A DNA stretch of 64,000 nt from an uncultured Bacteroidales bacterium (GCA_902772585.1 CACYBB010000016.1:1-64000), one strand, 5' to 3'. Shown: positions 51,747-61,857, counted from the first letter of the stretch. Notes: generated by a model not told the origin, from the sequence alone. Numbers and translations: made by a program.

Positions 51747-53195
51747 TTACTCGTAAGCACCCATGCGCAGGCGGTCAACCTCCTCCTCAGTGAGGTAGCG
51801 CCAGTCACCACGCTTCACGTTCTTCTTGGTCAGACCTGCAAACTGAACGCGGTCAAGCTTGACAACCTTGTAGCCCAGGCTCTCGAAGATACGGCGCACG
51901 ATGCGGTTCTTACCAGAGTGAATCTCGATACCAACCTGCTTCTTGTCAGTATCGCTGGCGTACTCAATAGCGTCGGCCTTGATTTCGCCATCGTCAAGGG
52001 TGATACCCTCGGCAATCTGCTGCATGTCATGAGCAGTGACGTTATGGTCGAGGTGAACGTGGTAAATCTTCTTCTTCAGGAACTTAGGATGGGTCAGCTT
52101 AGAAGCCAGGTCGCCATCGTTGGTCAGAAGCAGTACACCAGTGGTGTTGCGGTCCAGACGACCAACAGGATAGATGCGCTCCTCGCAGGCTCCCTTCACC
52201 AGGTCCATCACGGTCTTACGCTGCTGGGGATCGTCGCTAGTGGTAACATAGTCCTTGGGCTTGTTCAACAGCACATAGACCTTCTTCTCCATCTTGACGG
52301 GCTGATTGTGGAACAGCACCTCATCAGCACGTAACACCTTGGTACCCAGCTCAGTAACAACCTCGCCATTGACCTTGACGACTCCTGCCTGGATGAACTC
52401 ATCAGCCTCACGACGACTGCAGACACCTGCATTGGCAAGGAACTTGTTCAAGCGCAGGGGCTCGTTGGGATCGTAGTTCTCCTCCTTATACTCGATACGC
52501 TTCTTCAGTGAGTACTTAGCATTGGGATCGTAGCCAGGAGTGTGCTGACGGAAATTGCCACGCTGCTGACCATAGCCACCACGCTGGTTGTAGCCACCCT
52601 GACGCTGCTGGCCGTAGCCACCGCGCTGGTTGTTGTAACCTCCCTGCTGATAGCCACCACGCTGGTTGTTGTAGCCACCCTGCTGGCGCTGCTGACCATA
52701 ACCACCCTGACGCTGCTGGCCGTACTGCTGGCGAGGCTGATAGCCACCCTCACCCTGCTGGCGCTGCTGACCATAGCCACCCTGACGCTGCTGACCATAC
52801 TGCTGGCGAGGCTGATAGCCACCCTCACCCTGCTGGCGCTGCTGACCATAGCCGCCCTGGGGACGCTGCTGGTAGCCACCACGCTGGTTGTTGTAACCAC
52901 CCTGCTGGCGAGGCTGATAACCTCCCTCATTATTATAGTTATTACGTGGACGATAGCCTGAAGGACGCTGAGGTGTGCTTGACATCAAGCCGGCACCAAA
53001 GCCCTCAGGACGGAAACCGCCCTCTTCTTGCTCTTGATTACGATTGTAGCCGCCCTGGTTGAACTGGGGACGAGGCTTTTGAATACGGGGACGTGGCGAA
53101 CGTCCTGGGCGATAACCCTGATAACCACTCTCGTGATTCTGACTCTGCTGCTCGGCAGACTGCTCTTCTGTTTTCTTTTCGTTTTCGAATTCCAT
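51747..53195 (-). CDS. rluB: 23S rRNA pseudouridine synthase, RluB/RsuA-type, with Gly/Gln/Tyr-rich tail
   Basis: Modifies uridine in 23S rRNA. It has 482 residues. The C-terminal 250 hold the S4 domain (PLRLNKFLANAGVCSRREADEF) and synthase domain with catalytic Asp in YPVGRLDRNTTG, NKPKDYVTT and KKIYHVHLD. The N-terminal 230 residues are low-complexity, made of GGY, QQR, NNQRGG and PRQQYG units, with an exact 75-bp DNA repeat. Such RG/YGQ tails occur on several Bacteroidetes RNA proteins and can bind RNA or phase-separate. The start at 53195 gives MEFENEKKTEEQ; the in-frame Met ten codons earlier is less probable. Confidence 0.87.
   Translation of the reverse strand: MEFENEKKTEEQSAEQQSQNHESGYQGYRPGRSPRPRIQKPRPQFNQGGYNRNQEQEEGGFRPEGFGAGLMSSTPQRPSGYRPRNNYNNEGGYQPRQQGGYNNQRGGYQQRPQGGYGQQRQQGEGGYQPRQQYGQQRQGGYGQQRQQGEGGYQPRQQYGQQRQGGYGQQRQQGGYNNQRGGYQQGGYNNQRGGYGQQRQGGYNQRGGYGQQRGNFRQHTPGYDPNAKYSLKKRIEYKEENYDPNEPLRLNKFLANAGVCSRREADEFIQAGVVKVNGEVVTELGTKVLRADEVLFHNQPVKMEKKVYVLLNKPKDYVTTSDDPQQRKTVMDLVKGACEERIYPVGRLDRNTTGVLLLTNDGDLASKLTHPKFLKKKIYHVHLDHNVTAHDMQQIAEGITLDDGEIKADAIEYASDTDKKQVGIEIHSGKNRIVRRIFESLGYKVVKLDRVQFAGLTKKNVKRGDWRYLTEEEVDRLRMGAYE
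52681..52855. repeat. 75-bp tandem repeat in rluB
   Basis: The unit starting TGCTGGCGCTGCTGACCATA is found at 52681, 52756 and 52831 (the last partial), spacing exactly 75 bp = 25 codons. Units differ by a few third positions. The in-frame length means that copy number can change without a frameshift. Confidence 0.85.
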
Positions 53196-53279
53196 AATTG
53201 TGTTGTTTTTTAAGTGGAGCCTCACGGCTCGCTGTTGTGTTGATAAATGCGGATTTTTATAAAACTATTTTTAATTGAA

Positions 53280-54653
53280 TTAAACTCCTGTATAATTTGA
53301 TGGTGTTATTTCCATTAGTTCGTTCTTAATCTCATCGCTGACATTCAAACCCTGAATAAACTCGTGAATGGTCTCCTCGGTCATCTTCTGGTTGGTACGT
53401 GTCAGGGCCTTCAACGCCTCGTAAGGATTGGGATAGGCCTCACGACGCAGGATGGTCTGAATGGCCTCGGCCACCACAGCCCACGTATTGTCAAGGTCTT
53501 CCTGCAACTTCTGTTCGTTGAGGATGAGCTTGCGCAGACCTTTCAGCGTGCTCTGGATAGCGATGAGGGCGTGACCCATAGGAACCCCCACGTTGCGCAG
53601 AACGGTAGAGTCCGTCAGGTCGCGCTGCAGACGACTGACTGGCAATTTCTGTGCCAAAAAGCCCAGAACGGCATTGGCCATACCCATATTACCCTCTGAG
53701 TTCTCGAAGTCGATGGGGTTCACCTTGTGAGGCATAGCACTGGAACCTACCTCACCAGCCTTGATCTTCTGCTTGAAATACTCCATAGAGATGTACATCC
53801 AGAAGTCGCGGTCAAGGTCGATGATGATGGTATTGATGCGACGCATGGCATCGAAAATGGCTGCCAGCCAATCGTAGTTGGAAATCTGGGTGGTCCACTG
53901 CTCGCGCTCCAGTCCCAGCTTCTCGCTAACAAACTGGTTGCCAAACTCCTTCCAGTCGTACTGTGGATAGGCTACGTGATGGGCGTTGTAGTTACCCGTG
54001 GCTCCACCAAACTTAGCAGTGATAGGGGTATCCTTCAGACCACGCAACTGCTCCTCCAAGCGCCAGACATAGACCATAATCTCCTTACCCAGACGTGTGG
54101 GTGAGGCTGGCTGTCCGTGGGTCTTGGCAAGCATTGGTACATTCTTCCACTGCTCAGCATAGTCGTTGAGTTGCTCGATGAGTTCCTCAACCATCGGATA
54201 GTACACCTGCTCCAAAGCCTCCTTAATGCTCAAAGGCACGCTGGTGTTGTTGATATCCTGCGAGGTCAGTCCGAAGTGGATGAACTCTTTAGCCTCAATG
54301 GGGAACGCGCTAAGCGCACTGTGGTTGTTGGTTTTGGCAGCATCAATCTGCTCCTTGATGAAATACTCCACAGCCTTCACATCGTGGTTGGTCACCTTCT
54401 CAATATCCTTCACGCGCTGAGCATCCTGCTCAGTGAAGTTGCGATAGATGTCGCGCAAGGGCTCAAAGAGGTTGTGGTCCACTGCTGCCAACTGGGGCAA
54501 CGGCAGTTCGCAAAGAGTAATGAAATACTCGATTTCTACGCGCACACGATAGCGTATCAATGCATACTCGGAAAAGTATCCTGACAACGGTTCGGTTTTG
54601 CTTCTGTAACGGCCATCGATAGGAGAAATGGCGGTCAATGCATCTAATTCCAT
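53280..54653 (-). CDS. purB: Adenylosuccinate lyase
   Basis: Purine synthesis: cleaves SAICAR and adenylosuccinate. It has 457 residues and is of the long E. coli-like form. Signature GSSAMPHKVNPIDFENSEGN (about residue 300) with its flexible-loop Ser, and general acid/base His in AKTHGQPASPTRLG. The opening LTAISPIDGRYRSKTEPL is characteristic. Transcribed from TTTG (54739-54742) and TACCTTTG (54711-54718) on the minus strand. Confidence 0.95.
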   Translation of the reverse strand: MELDALTAISPIDGRYRSKTEPLSGYFSEYALIRYRVRVEIEYFITLCELPLPQLAAVDHNLFEPLRDIYRNFTEQDAQRVKDIEKVTNHDVKAVEYFIKEQIDAAKTNNHSALSAFPIEAKEFIHFGLTSQDINNTSVPLSIKEALEQVYYPMVEELIEQLNDYAEQWKNVPMLAKTHGQPASPTRLGKEIMVYVWRLEEQLRGLKDTPITAKFGGATGNYNAHHVAYPQYDWKEFGNQFVSEKLGLEREQWTTQISNYDWLAAIFDAMRRINTIIIDLDRDFWMYISMEYFKQKIKAGEVGSSAMPHKVNPIDFENSEGNMGMANAVLGFLAQKLPVSRLQRDLTDSTVLRNVGVPMGHALIAIQSTLKGLRKLILNEQKLQEDLDNTWAVVAEAIQTILRREAYPNPYEALKALTRTNQKMTEETIHEFIQGLNVSDEIKNELMEITPSNYTGV

Positions 54654-54710
54654 GCTTTCTCTAATACCTTAGTTTAAATATATAGCTATACATTCTCTCA
54701 AATGTGTGTG

Positions 54711-54742
54711 CAAAGGTACAAAGAAGAAAGCAAAAAACCAAA
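54711..54742 (-). promoter_or_regulatory. Promoter of purB
   Basis: TTTG (CAAA at 54739-54742), 20 nt, TACCTTTG (CAAAGGTA at 54711-54718), both on the minus strand, about 57 bp before the ATG. Confidence 0.65.
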
Positions 54743-54744
54743 TC

Positions 54745-54854
54745 TTTTAGAAACGAATTATCCTAATTAAAATTAATTGAACCAACAAATTATTCTTAAT
54801 TAATAAAATTCGTGGATAAAATTTGAATAAATTAGAAAAATTCGTTTCTTAAAA
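54745..54854. repeat. Inverted-repeat-bounded AT-rich segment
   Basis: TTTTAGAAACGAATT (54745-54759) and AATTCGTTTCTTAAAA (54839-54854) are inverted copies with a one-base bulge, enclosing about 80 bp of AT-rich sequence between the purB promoter and the tRNA-Val terminator. It could be a small MITE-like relic or an RNA structure. Confidence 0.6.
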
Positions 54855-54864
54855 CAAAAAAAAA

Positions 54865-54888
54865 AAGACCATTCGTTTGAATAATCTT
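54865..54888 (-). terminator. Terminator of tRNA-Val
   Basis: In the leftward RNA AAGATTATTC pairs with GAATGGTCTT (two G-U pairs) around an AAAC loop, followed by ten U. It sits 10 bp after the tRNA. Confidence 0.8.
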
Positions 54889-54897
54889 CTTTCTTAG

Positions 54898-54972
54898 TGG
54901 GCGTTGACGGATTCGAACCGCCGACCCTCTGCTTGTAAGGCAGATGCTCTAAACCAGCTGAGCTAAACGCCC
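54898..54972 (-). tRNA. tRNA-Val (anticodon TAC)
   Basis: 75 nt on the minus strand. Acceptor GGGCGTT pairs with AACGCCC, discriminator A at 54898. D-arm GCTCAGCTGGTTTAGAGC, anticodon stem CTGCC/AGCAG region with loop CTTACAA giving TAC, T-loop TTCGAAT. CCA is not encoded. A -7 box TACCTTTG lies at 54993-55000. Confidence 0.95.
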
Positions 54973-55084
54973 GTGCTTTTCGTAAGCGGGTGCAAAGGTA
55001 AGCAGAAAAAACGAAACAGAAAAATTATGGACCGAAAATGTTTAGTTTATTAACTTCTTTTAGCACTTTCAGCCCATATTTCGC

Positions 55085-55510
55085 TTATAACTGGTACAAA
55101 TCGCTGGCTTCCATCAGTTCTACCTTCTTCTCAGAAAGAATGCGCTCGCAACTCTCCAAATCGGTAGGACGAATGACAACAGTGGCTACATCGCCATTGG
55201 CAAACGAATACATATACTCAATGAACACACCATTTTCAGAGAGGTGTTTCAGTACCTTAGCCAGCGAACCACTGACATTCGGACAGGTAAAGCCGATAAC
55301 ATCGGTAATCTTCACTGCGAAATGAGCAGCCTTCAATACCTGATAGGCTTTGTCAGGATCGCTGACAATGCAGCGCAGAATGCCGAAATCAGAGTTATCG
55401 GCAATACTCATAGCTGAGAGGTTAACACCAGCAGCCCCCAACACATCGGTTACTTCGGTCAGACGACCAGACTTGTTCTCCAGAAAAACGGATAATTGTT
55501 TTGCTAACAT
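55085..55510 (-). CDS. Tandem ACT-domain protein
   Basis: A 141-residue cytoplasmic protein made of two ACT domains: first KQLSVFLENKSGRLTEVTDVLGAAGVNL, second TDVIGFTCPNVSGSLAKVLKHLSENG. ACT domains bind amino acids or aromatic effectors. It follows the phenylacetate-CoA ligase by 41 bp; this paaK-ACT pairing is common in Bacteroidetes, so it may sense an aromatic metabolite and control the ligase. No enzymatic motif is present. It ends in VELMEASDLYQL. Confidence 0.85.
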   Translation of the reverse strand: MLAKQLSVFLENKSGRLTEVTDVLGAAGVNLSAMSIADNSDFGILRCIVSDPDKAYQVLKAAHFAVKITDVIGFTCPNVSGSLAKVLKHLSENGVFIEYMYSFANGDVATVVIRPTDLESCERILSEKKVELMEASDLYQL

Positions 55511-55551
55511 ATTTCTTTTGGTTTTCGTTATTATATTTTCGATATTTCGAC

Positions 55552-56850
55552 TTAAATCTTTCTCTTATCGATAACGCGCTTGGCCTTGCCCTCAGAACGT
55601 TCAATACCCTTAGGTTCAACGAGTTTCACCTTGAAGCCCAGTCCGATGACAGAGCGCAACTCGGCCTCCAGTTTCTTCTGCAAACCTACGAGCGTAGCCA
55701 TATCGTCTGTGAAGTACTCTTCCTTGACCTCCACCTTCAACTCTGAGGTATCGGTATTGTTCACACGATCGACTGTCAACAGGAAGTGAGGCTCGTACTC
55801 AGGCAACTTCAGGATGACATCCTCAATCTGTGATGGGAAGACGTTCACACCACGAATGATGAGCATATCGTCGCAACGACCCAGAATGCGATCCATACGT
55901 ACCAACGTACGTCCACACTTACACTTCTCATAATGCAAGGCTGTCAGGTCGTGGGTACGATAGCGCAACAAGGGCATACCCTCTTTCGTCAAATGGGTAA
56001 AGGTCAGCTCGCCCAGCTGTCCCTCTGGCATAGGCTCGCCCGTCTCAGGATTAAGAATCTCAGGATAGAACAGATCTTCATTGAGGTGGGTACCACACTG
56101 GTGCTCACATTCATACCCTACTCCAGGACCTGCAATCTCGCTGAGGCCATAGATATCATAAGCCTTGATACCCAGACTCTCCTCCAGCTTCTGACGCATC
56201 TTCTCCGTCCAAGGCTCAGCACCAAAAACGCCAACCTTCAACTTGAACTCCTCACGAGGATATTCGCATTCTCTCATGGCCTCGCCCAGGAACATAGCAT
56301 AGCTGGGGGTACAGCAAAGAATGGTGGTACCAAAGTCGTGCATCAGCGTCATCTGCTTCTGGGTATTACCAGAAGAAATAGGTATCACACTGGCTCCAAT
56401 ATTCGTTGCACCATCGTGAGCACCCAAGCCACCAGTAAAAAGTCCATAGCCATAGGCTACCTGGAAGATATCATCCTTACCAGCGCCATAAGCGGTAAAA
56501 GCACGCGAGATAGCCTCTGACCACATGGCCAAATCCTTACGAGTATAAAGCACCACAACGGGCTTACCCGTCGTACCGCTGGAGGCATGAATGCGCACAA
56601 TCTGACTCATAGGCACTGCAGCGAGTCCAAAAGGATAGTTGTCGCGCAGGTCGAGCTTATTGGTGAAAGGTAACTTGGTGATATCGTCAATATCCTTGAT
56701 ATCACCAGGTTCAAGACCCATCTCTTGAAATTTCTTACGATAGAATGGCGTATTGTAATACACATACTCAGCCATCTTTCTTAAACGAGCACTTTGCAAT
56801 TCGCGAAGCTGTTCACGACTCATGCACTCAACGGTTTCATTCCAAATCAT
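55552..56850 (-). CDS. paaK: Phenylacetate--CoA ligase
   Basis: Adenylate-forming ligase activating phenylacetate or a related aryl acid to its CoA ester. It has 432 residues. ATP loop HASSGTTGKPVVVLYT (about residue 93), DIYGLSEIAGPG, zinc-like CxC at YEKCKCGRTLVRM and the lysine of the C-terminal lid in RSEGKAKRV near the end. No other paa genes are nearby. In anaerobic Bacteroidales the enzyme is thought to handle aryl acids from amino-acid fermentation. Promoter TTTG (56923-56926) and TACCTTTG (56895-56902) on the minus strand. Confidence 0.92.
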   Translation of the reverse strand: MIWNETVECMSREQLRELQSARLRKMAEYVYYNTPFYRKKFQEMGLEPGDIKDIDDITKLPFTNKLDLRDNYPFGLAAVPMSQIVRIHASSGTTGKPVVVLYTRKDLAMWSEAISRAFTAYGAGKDDIFQVAYGYGLFTGGLGAHDGATNIGASVIPISSGNTQKQMTLMHDFGTTILCCTPSYAMFLGEAMRECEYPREEFKLKVGVFGAEPWTEKMRQKLEESLGIKAYDIYGLSEIAGPGVGYECEHQCGTHLNEDLFYPEILNPETGEPMPEGQLGELTFTHLTKEGMPLLRYRTHDLTALHYEKCKCGRTLVRMDRILGRCDDMLIIRGVNVFPSQIEDVILKLPEYEPHFLLTVDRVNNTDTSELKVEVKEEYFTDDMATLVGLQKKLEAELRSVIGLGFKVKLVEPKGIERSEGKAKRVIDKRKI

Positions 56851-56894
56851 TGTTTCTTACTCTATTAGGTTACTGTTAGTCTTTTGTGTTGATG

Positions 56895-56926
56895 CAAAGG
56901 TACAAATAAGTGGGCAAACAACCAAA
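56895..56926 (-). promoter_or_regulatory. Promoter of paaK-ACT
   Basis: TTTG (CAAA at 56923-56926), 20 nt, TACCTTTG (CAAAGGTA at 56895-56902), both on the minus strand. Confidence 0.65.
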
Positions 56927-56944
56927 TGTTTTAAGCAAAAAAAA

Positions 56945-56967
56945 GAGTCCCGACAGAATCGGAACTC
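56945..56967 (-). terminator. Terminator of the OmpA-family gene
   Basis: GAGTTCCGA pairs with TCGGGACTC in the leftward RNA, with one G-U pair, around TTCTG and followed by eight U. It lies 28 bp after the gene end. Confidence 0.85.
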
Positions 56968-56994
56968 CTTTTTTTGATATCTTCTAGTGTTAGA

Positions 56995-58173
56995 TTACTT
57001 AATCTCAACAGTAGCGCGACGGTTGTAAGTGATTGGGCTCAGAGTGTTTACACCACCAGCAGCAACGATCTCGATGTTGTTGCGGTCGATACCCATCTTA
57101 ACCAACTCGTCAGCAACGGTGTTAGCACGCTTCTCAGACAGCTTCTGGTTGAAGTTTGCAGAACCGGTCTTGCTATCAGCGTAACCAGTAACAACGATCT
57201 TAGAGTTGTTGTCCTTAGCGACCTTAGCCAGCTCAGAAACGTTCTGGAGATCCTTCTTAGAAGCAACCTTAGACTGACCGAGGTTGAAGAATACAGATAC
57301 AGGAGCAGCAACAACCTTAGTAACGGTCTTAGTTGCGATAGCTGTACCAGGATCACCTGCCTTAGGCTGGTTAGCCAACATATCCTTCAGACGAGCATTC
57401 TCAGCCTGAGCGTCAGTCAGCTGTGCGTTCAGAGCGTCGATCTGACCCTGTGACAGAGCCTTGATAGCGTCTACGTCAGGAGTCTTGTTCCAAGTACCCT
57501 TACCGAGGTTGTAAGTTACACCAACCTCAAGAGCGAGGTCGTTGAAACGATGACCAGGACGGAGACCAGCAGCATTACCACCAACGAAATGCTGACCATA
57601 GCTATAGTAAGCGATATCGAGGTTCAAGAAGAACTTCTGGCTAATTTTGAAGGTGTTCAACAAACCTGCACTTGCAACGAAACTATTTGCCTTAGCATCG
57701 AAGTTGCGAGCAGCACCAAGACCAGCATAAGGAATGAAGTTCCAAATACGATTCTCGTCATAACCACCCAGCAGATTGTGGAGGTTGAACAGAACCTGCT
57801 CGTTAGCTGCGAGATAAGTCTGAGACTTGTCATTGAAAGCCTTACCGAGCCAAATACCATTGAACTTGGTACGGAGACCGATACCAGGAGTGAACCACTT
57901 ACCGATAGCTACAGAGAAACCAAGAGCTGTGGGATGATGAGCGACATCCTTACCAACTTCTGTTCCGAGGGGGAACTTGTAGAACGGAGTGTTACCAAAC
58001 TTATTACCAGGAGCGCCACCCAGATAGAAAGCATTCCAAGTTACATTACCCTGGATAAACCAGTTGCTCCAGAAGGAATTGGTTGATACGCTGTACTTCT
58101 CAGTAGGATCCTCCTGAGCCATAGCGTTCAGTGAAAGACTGGCTACTGCCAGCATCAAGAATAACTTTTTCAT
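56995..58173 (-). CDS. OmpA-family outer membrane protein
   Basis: Major-type envelope protein with N-terminal barrel and C-terminal peptidoglycan-binding OmpA domain, 392 residues. Signal peptide MKKLFLMLAVASLSLNAMA; barrel strands through about residue 225; a short coiled-coil-like linker (ALSQGQIDALNAQLTDAQAENARLKDML); then the OmpA domain (SKIVVTGYADSKTGSANFNQKLSEKRA ... YNRRATVEIK). The peptidoglycan Asp (YADSKTG) and Arg (NRRATVE) are present. Has its own strong promoter and terminator, as expected for an abundant protein. Confidence 0.9.
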   Translation of the reverse strand: MKKLFLMLAVASLSLNAMAQEDPTEKYSVSTNSFWSNWFIQGNVTWNAFYLGGAPGNKFGNTPFYKFPLGTEVGKDVAHHPTALGFSVAIGKWFTPGIGLRTKFNGIWLGKAFNDKSQTYLAANEQVLFNLHNLLGGYDENRIWNFIPYAGLGAARNFDAKANSFVASAGLLNTFKISQKFFLNLDIAYYSYGQHFVGGNAAGLRPGHRFNDLALEVGVTYNLGKGTWNKTPDVDAIKALSQGQIDALNAQLTDAQAENARLKDMLANQPKAGDPGTAIATKTVTKVVAAPVSVFFNLGQSKVASKKDLQNVSELAKVAKDNNSKIVVTGYADSKTGSANFNQKLSEKRANTVADELVKMGIDRNNIEIVAAGGVNTLSPITYNRRATVEIK

Positions 58174-58219
58174 ACTATACTAATAAATTAAGTTAAAAAA
58201 TTCTTTTCGAAATTCTGTG

Positions 58220-58250
58220 CAAAAGTAAATATTATTTTTGAATAATCAAA
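58220..58250 (-). promoter_or_regulatory. Promoter of the OmpA-family gene
   Basis: TTTG (CAAA at 58247-58250), 19 nt, TACTTTTG (CAAAAGTA at 58220-58227), both on the minus strand, 46 bp before the ATG. Confidence 0.65.
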
Positions 58251-58347
58251 GTTTTTTAGCAATTAAATGCATTTTTTGGCTCATTTTTTTTGATTTTCGT
58301 CAAAAAATAGGTGTTTTTTCGATAAAAATCGCACTTTTTTTGTCATT

Positions 58348-60174
58348 TTATGCCAACAGTTGCTCGATATCCGCTTGTGGGAGGATGCAGAGTACTGCTT
58401 TCCCATCTGGAGTATAATTTACATTATCACATGAGAAGAGGTTATTGACCACCACATCCATTTCTTCGTTTGACAATTGTTGACCATAAGGAATAGCAGC
58501 ATGACGGGCTAGACCAAGAGCAACTTGATGGTTAATGGATATAGTATCGTGAGTGACAGGTATCGCAGAAGCGAGTATGTCTTGTATCAATTGAGTAGCA
58601 TTCAAACCTTCAATGCCAGCAGGCACACCATTGACTGCATAACTTGATGGGCCCAAGGGAGTAAGTTCGAAGCCCACAGCAGACAATGCTGGCATCATCT
58701 CTTCCATAAGGACAGATTCTGAGGGTGCCATCTCAATGATTTCAGGGAACAGCATACGCTGGCTGCTGGCAGGAGCATCTGCCAACTGTTGCATATAGCG
58801 CTCGTAACGAATACGGATATCTGCACGATGCTGGTCGATTATCATCAGTCCAGACTTTACGGCTGTCATGATATAACGCCCTTTATACTGATAGTGCAAA
58901 GGACTAACATCAGTCAACTCTACAGGTTGCTCACTGGAAAGGGCAGCATCATCGAGTCCAGACACTGGTACATCTTGGGAAGCTCCAAACAATGACTGCT
59001 CTTGTTGAGTTGGTTGTGTAGGCAGTCCCTCATAGAGACGTTCCCAGTTTCGCGACGCTTTCTCACGGAACGGATTATATTGCGGGTTACGTTCCACACG
59101 TGGCATATCCACTGGTACAGCAACGGGGTTATAAACAGGAATATCCGGACGACCCTCCGTATCAAACTCTATTTGTGGTATCTCACAGAACTGTCCGATG
59201 GCATCCTTCACGGCAGCAGACAATATCTGCCAGATGGCTTGCTCATTCTCAAACTTGATCTCTGTCTTAGTGGGATGGATATTCACATCGATATCGGCAG
59301 GGCTCACTTCGAAATATATAAAATAAGGTACGTGCGCGCCCGCGGGAATGAGTCGCTCGTAGGCCTGCTGAACAGCCTTATGGAAATAGGCATGCTTCAT
59401 AAAACGACCATTGACGAAGAAATACTCATGGGCACCTTTCTTGCGAGCAGTCTCTGGTTTAGCCACGAAACCAGTTATCTTGCAGAGTGCAGTCTCGACA
59501 CTGACAGGCAATAAATCCTGTCCGTAGCGACGACCATAAATATCGGTAATACGCTGACGCAAAGAACCTGCTCTAAGGTTCATCAACTCCTGCCCATTGC
59601 TATGAAGTGTAAAACAGATGTTTGGATAAACCAGCACGATACGCTCAAAAGCAGTGAGAATATTATTCAGTTCCGTTGTATTAGTCTTTAGGAACTTACG
59701 ACGAGCAGGAACGTTAAAGAACAAGTTGCTGACAGTAAAAGAGCTGCCCACACCACATGAGCACATCTCCTGACTCTCTATGCGAGAACCAGAAAGCGTC
59801 AGACAAGTACCCACCTCATCGCCCTCACGACGTGTGCGCAGTTCAATCTGGGCAACAGCAGCTATCGAGGGTAATGCCTCACCACGAAAGCCCATCGTGT
59901 GCAAGTCGAACAAGTCATCAGCTTTACGAATCTTCGAGGTAGCATGACGCTCAAAGGCCAGACGGGCATCAGTTTCAGACATACCACAACCATCATCAAT
60001 AACCTGTATGGAAGTACGTCCAGCATCCACCACCAATACGTTGATGGTCTTGGCACCAGCATCAACGGCATTCTCGACCAGTTCCTTGATAACAGAAGCT
60101 GGTCGCTGAATAACCTCTCCAGCGGCTATCTGATTGGCTACACTATCTGGTAGTAGTTGTATTACATCAGTCAT
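58348..60174 (-). CDS. mutL: DNA mismatch repair protein MutL
   Basis: Mismatch repair mediator, 608 residues. The GHKL ATPase half is complete: [20 protein letters not shown], Asp of DDGCGM and [16 protein letters not shown] linker of about 90 residues separates it from the C-terminal dimerisation domain. The endonuclease motif DQHAxxExxxxE is altered to [12 protein letters not shown] (its first Glu is Ile) and no CPHGRP motif is seen, so a latent nuclease is unlikely in its usual form. The ATG overlaps the ostA stop. Last gene of the PPIase-surA-ostA-mutL set. Confidence 0.93.
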   Translation of the reverse strand: MTDVIQLLPDSVANQIAAGEVIQRPASVIKELVENAVDAGAKTINVLVVDAGRTSIQVIDDGCGMSETDARLAFERHATSKIRKADDLFDLHTMGFRGEALPSIAAVAQIELRTRREGDEVGTCLTLSGSRIESQEMCSCGVGSSFTVSNLFFNVPARRKFLKTNTTELNNILTAFERIVLVYPNICFTLHSNGQELMNLRAGSLRQRITDIYGRRYGQDLLPVSVETALCKITGFVAKPETARKKGAHEYFFVNGRFMKHAYFHKAVQQAYERLIPAGAHVPYFIYFEVSPADIDVNIHPTKTEIKFENEQAIWQILSAAVKDAIGQFCEIPQIEFDTEGRPDIPVYNPVAVPVDMPRVERNPQYNPFREKASRNWERLYEGLPTQPTQQEQSLFGASQDVPVSGLDDAALSSEQPVELTDVSPLHYQYKGRYIMTAVKSGLMIIDQHRADIRIRYERYMQQLADAPASSQRMLFPEIIEMAPSESVLMEEMMPALSAVGFELTPLGPSSYAVNGVPAGIEGLNATQLIQDILASAIPVTHDTISINHQVALGLARHAAIPYGQQLSNEEMDVVVNNLFSCDNVNYTPDGKAVLCILPQADIEQLLA

Positions 60175-61790
60175 TGTTTCTTCGTATTCTTAGGTGGTTC
60201 ACGGCGTTTCACCTCCTTCAACTCTGTGCCTGCCTTCTTGGGGCGCCAGTTGAAGATATCGTCCTTATCCAATGGACGCACATAATCAAACCACGCAAAT
60301 TGTGGAAGGAAATGTTTGCCAGGAGGCACTTGCGTCATCGGATACAAGGTACCTGTAGGCTTCTCCATCCATATCTTCTGCATCTTCCTGTTCTCCAGGA
60401 ACATCTTCATCAACGGGGTTTCCGTATAGTTCAGTCCAATGATGGTGCTATCCGACTCATCGATGGGATAATACACCACCAATACGTTGTCAATAGCCTG
60501 TGTCTCACGAATCTCGCCCTTCTTAAAGAATGCCTTCATCTCCTTAGAAGACACCTGATTATAATGAACCGTATCTTTCAACTGCTCTGCCGAAAAGGCC
60601 TGGCGTAACACATGAGCACGATCGATGGTAGAATCACGCATATAGACTTTGATCTCTTCGCCAAAGAGCTGTTGACCGAGGTTCCATACGATAGGGTCTT
60701 TATACATCGTCATACATGAGTCCTGCGAGTTATAAACCAGCGAATCACAAACGGCCTGCACATCCCTGCGGAAGGCACGCACCTTGTTGTAGGCATGAAT
60801 CACACGATAAACGGAATCAGTACGGATATTATAAGTAAAAATCTTAAAGGTATCTGCATGCATAAAGAGCGAGTCACGCTGTGAGAAGTCAATAGTGACA
60901 GCTCGTTTGGTAGCCATCGCATAACCTGTCGAGTCATTATACTCACAATAGTCACCCGTCATCATGTTTTTATTCACAGAGTCTGTGTAAACAACATTGT
61001 TATATGCATAGTTGGTGCCATCCGAGGCATTATGATATACGCTATCACCAATGAGAGTACGTCCTTGGTCTTTGATAACCGAGCGTCCAAAGAGCTCAGA
61101 GCGTTCTGTCTTGGTATTGTAATAGCCATCCTCACTATAGATATGGCTACTACCCGATGTAATATTCGACGGACCTACGATATGAGCCGTTGACGTTTGG
61201 GTATCATAGTAAAGAGAATCTGTAGTAAGGAAGAGTTTGTCGTCTTTCAGGCGCACATCATAGTAGAACATCGCCTGCTTGTTATCCGTATGATATTCAC
61301 CCCAGTCAGATGTCAGAACAGTCTTTCCATCTACCAGTTTACCACCCTCGAAGAAATTTCCGAAGTTATACATACGGTCATAGTCCAGCGAATCGGTATA
61401 GAGTGTTGTCTTGCGATGGCGAAGTACTACATTATAACGGGCTTGGGCCAATTGGTCGTTACCATCGTAGTAGGCATAGTTACTCGTCAGGCTCAAGGTA
61501 TCACCCTGCTTCATCTTCACATTGCCAAAAGCCTCGAAGGAGTTGGTCTGCTCATAGAAGTGTGCACTGTCACAGAACAAGTCTGCGCCTTGATGACGAA
61601 AATGCACATTACCATGCAGCACCTGAGCATCACCATTGCGATACTGATCGTAGTGCAGATTGTCAGAATGCACCAGGTACACGCGTTTATCCTCCACCTT
61701 TTTTCGTGGAGCGCGCTTGCGTTGTGGCTGTGCAGCAAAGGCAATAGCCAGCACCAACAATCCCAGAACAACAGATAGTGATTTCCTCAA
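60171..61790 (-). CDS. OstA-like (LptA/LptD N-domain) protein
   Basis: Probable periplasmic LPS-transport-related protein, 539 residues. Signal peptide-like start followed by a basic stretch ([15 protein letters not shown]). The body is a series of short beta-jellyroll repeats ([50 protein letters not shown]) typical of OstA/LptA-like domains. No in-frame ATG is available before residue 90; TTG at 61790 is the likely start and gives the signal peptide. It overlaps mutL by 4 bp and is preceded by surA. Confidence 0.82.
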   Translation of the reverse strand: MRKSLSVVLGLLVLAIAFAAQPQRKRAPRKKVEDKRVYLVHSDNLHYDQYRNGDAQVLHGNVHFRHQGADLFCDSAHFYEQTNSFEAFGNVKMKQGDTLSLTSNYAYYDGNDQLAQARYNVVLRHRKTTLYTDSLDYDRMYNFGNFFEGGKLVDGKTVLTSDWGEYHTDNKQAMFYYDVRLKDDKLFLTTDSLYYDTQTSTAHIVGPSNITSGSSHIYSEDGYYNTKTERSELFGRSVIKDQGRTLIGDSVYHNASDGTNYAYNNVVYTDSVNKNMMTGDYCEYNDSTGYAMATKRAVTIDFSQRDSLFMHADTFKIFTYNIRTDSVYRVIHAYNKVRAFRRDVQAVCDSLVYNSQDSCMTMYKDPIVWNLGQQLFGEEIKVYMRDSTIDRAHVLRQAFSAEQLKDTVHYNQVSSKEMKAFFKKGEIRETQAIDNVLVVYYPIDESDSTIIGLNYTETPLMKMFLENRKMQKIWMEKPTGTLYPMTQVPPGKHFLPQFAWFDYVRPLDKDDIFNWRPKKAGTELKEVKRREPPKNTKKQ

Positions 61791-61857
61791 TCTCTAAACT
61801 CTCTAATCGTTTTTAACGCTTTGTACCTTTAGGTCAAAGAACTATAAACCCTAAACT

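Noticed and set aside
52542..52961. Rightward open frame of hydrophobic residues
   Set aside because: It is the antisense shadow of the Gly/Gln/Tyr repeat region of rluB; its Leu/Thr/Ala-rich translation comes from the repeats.
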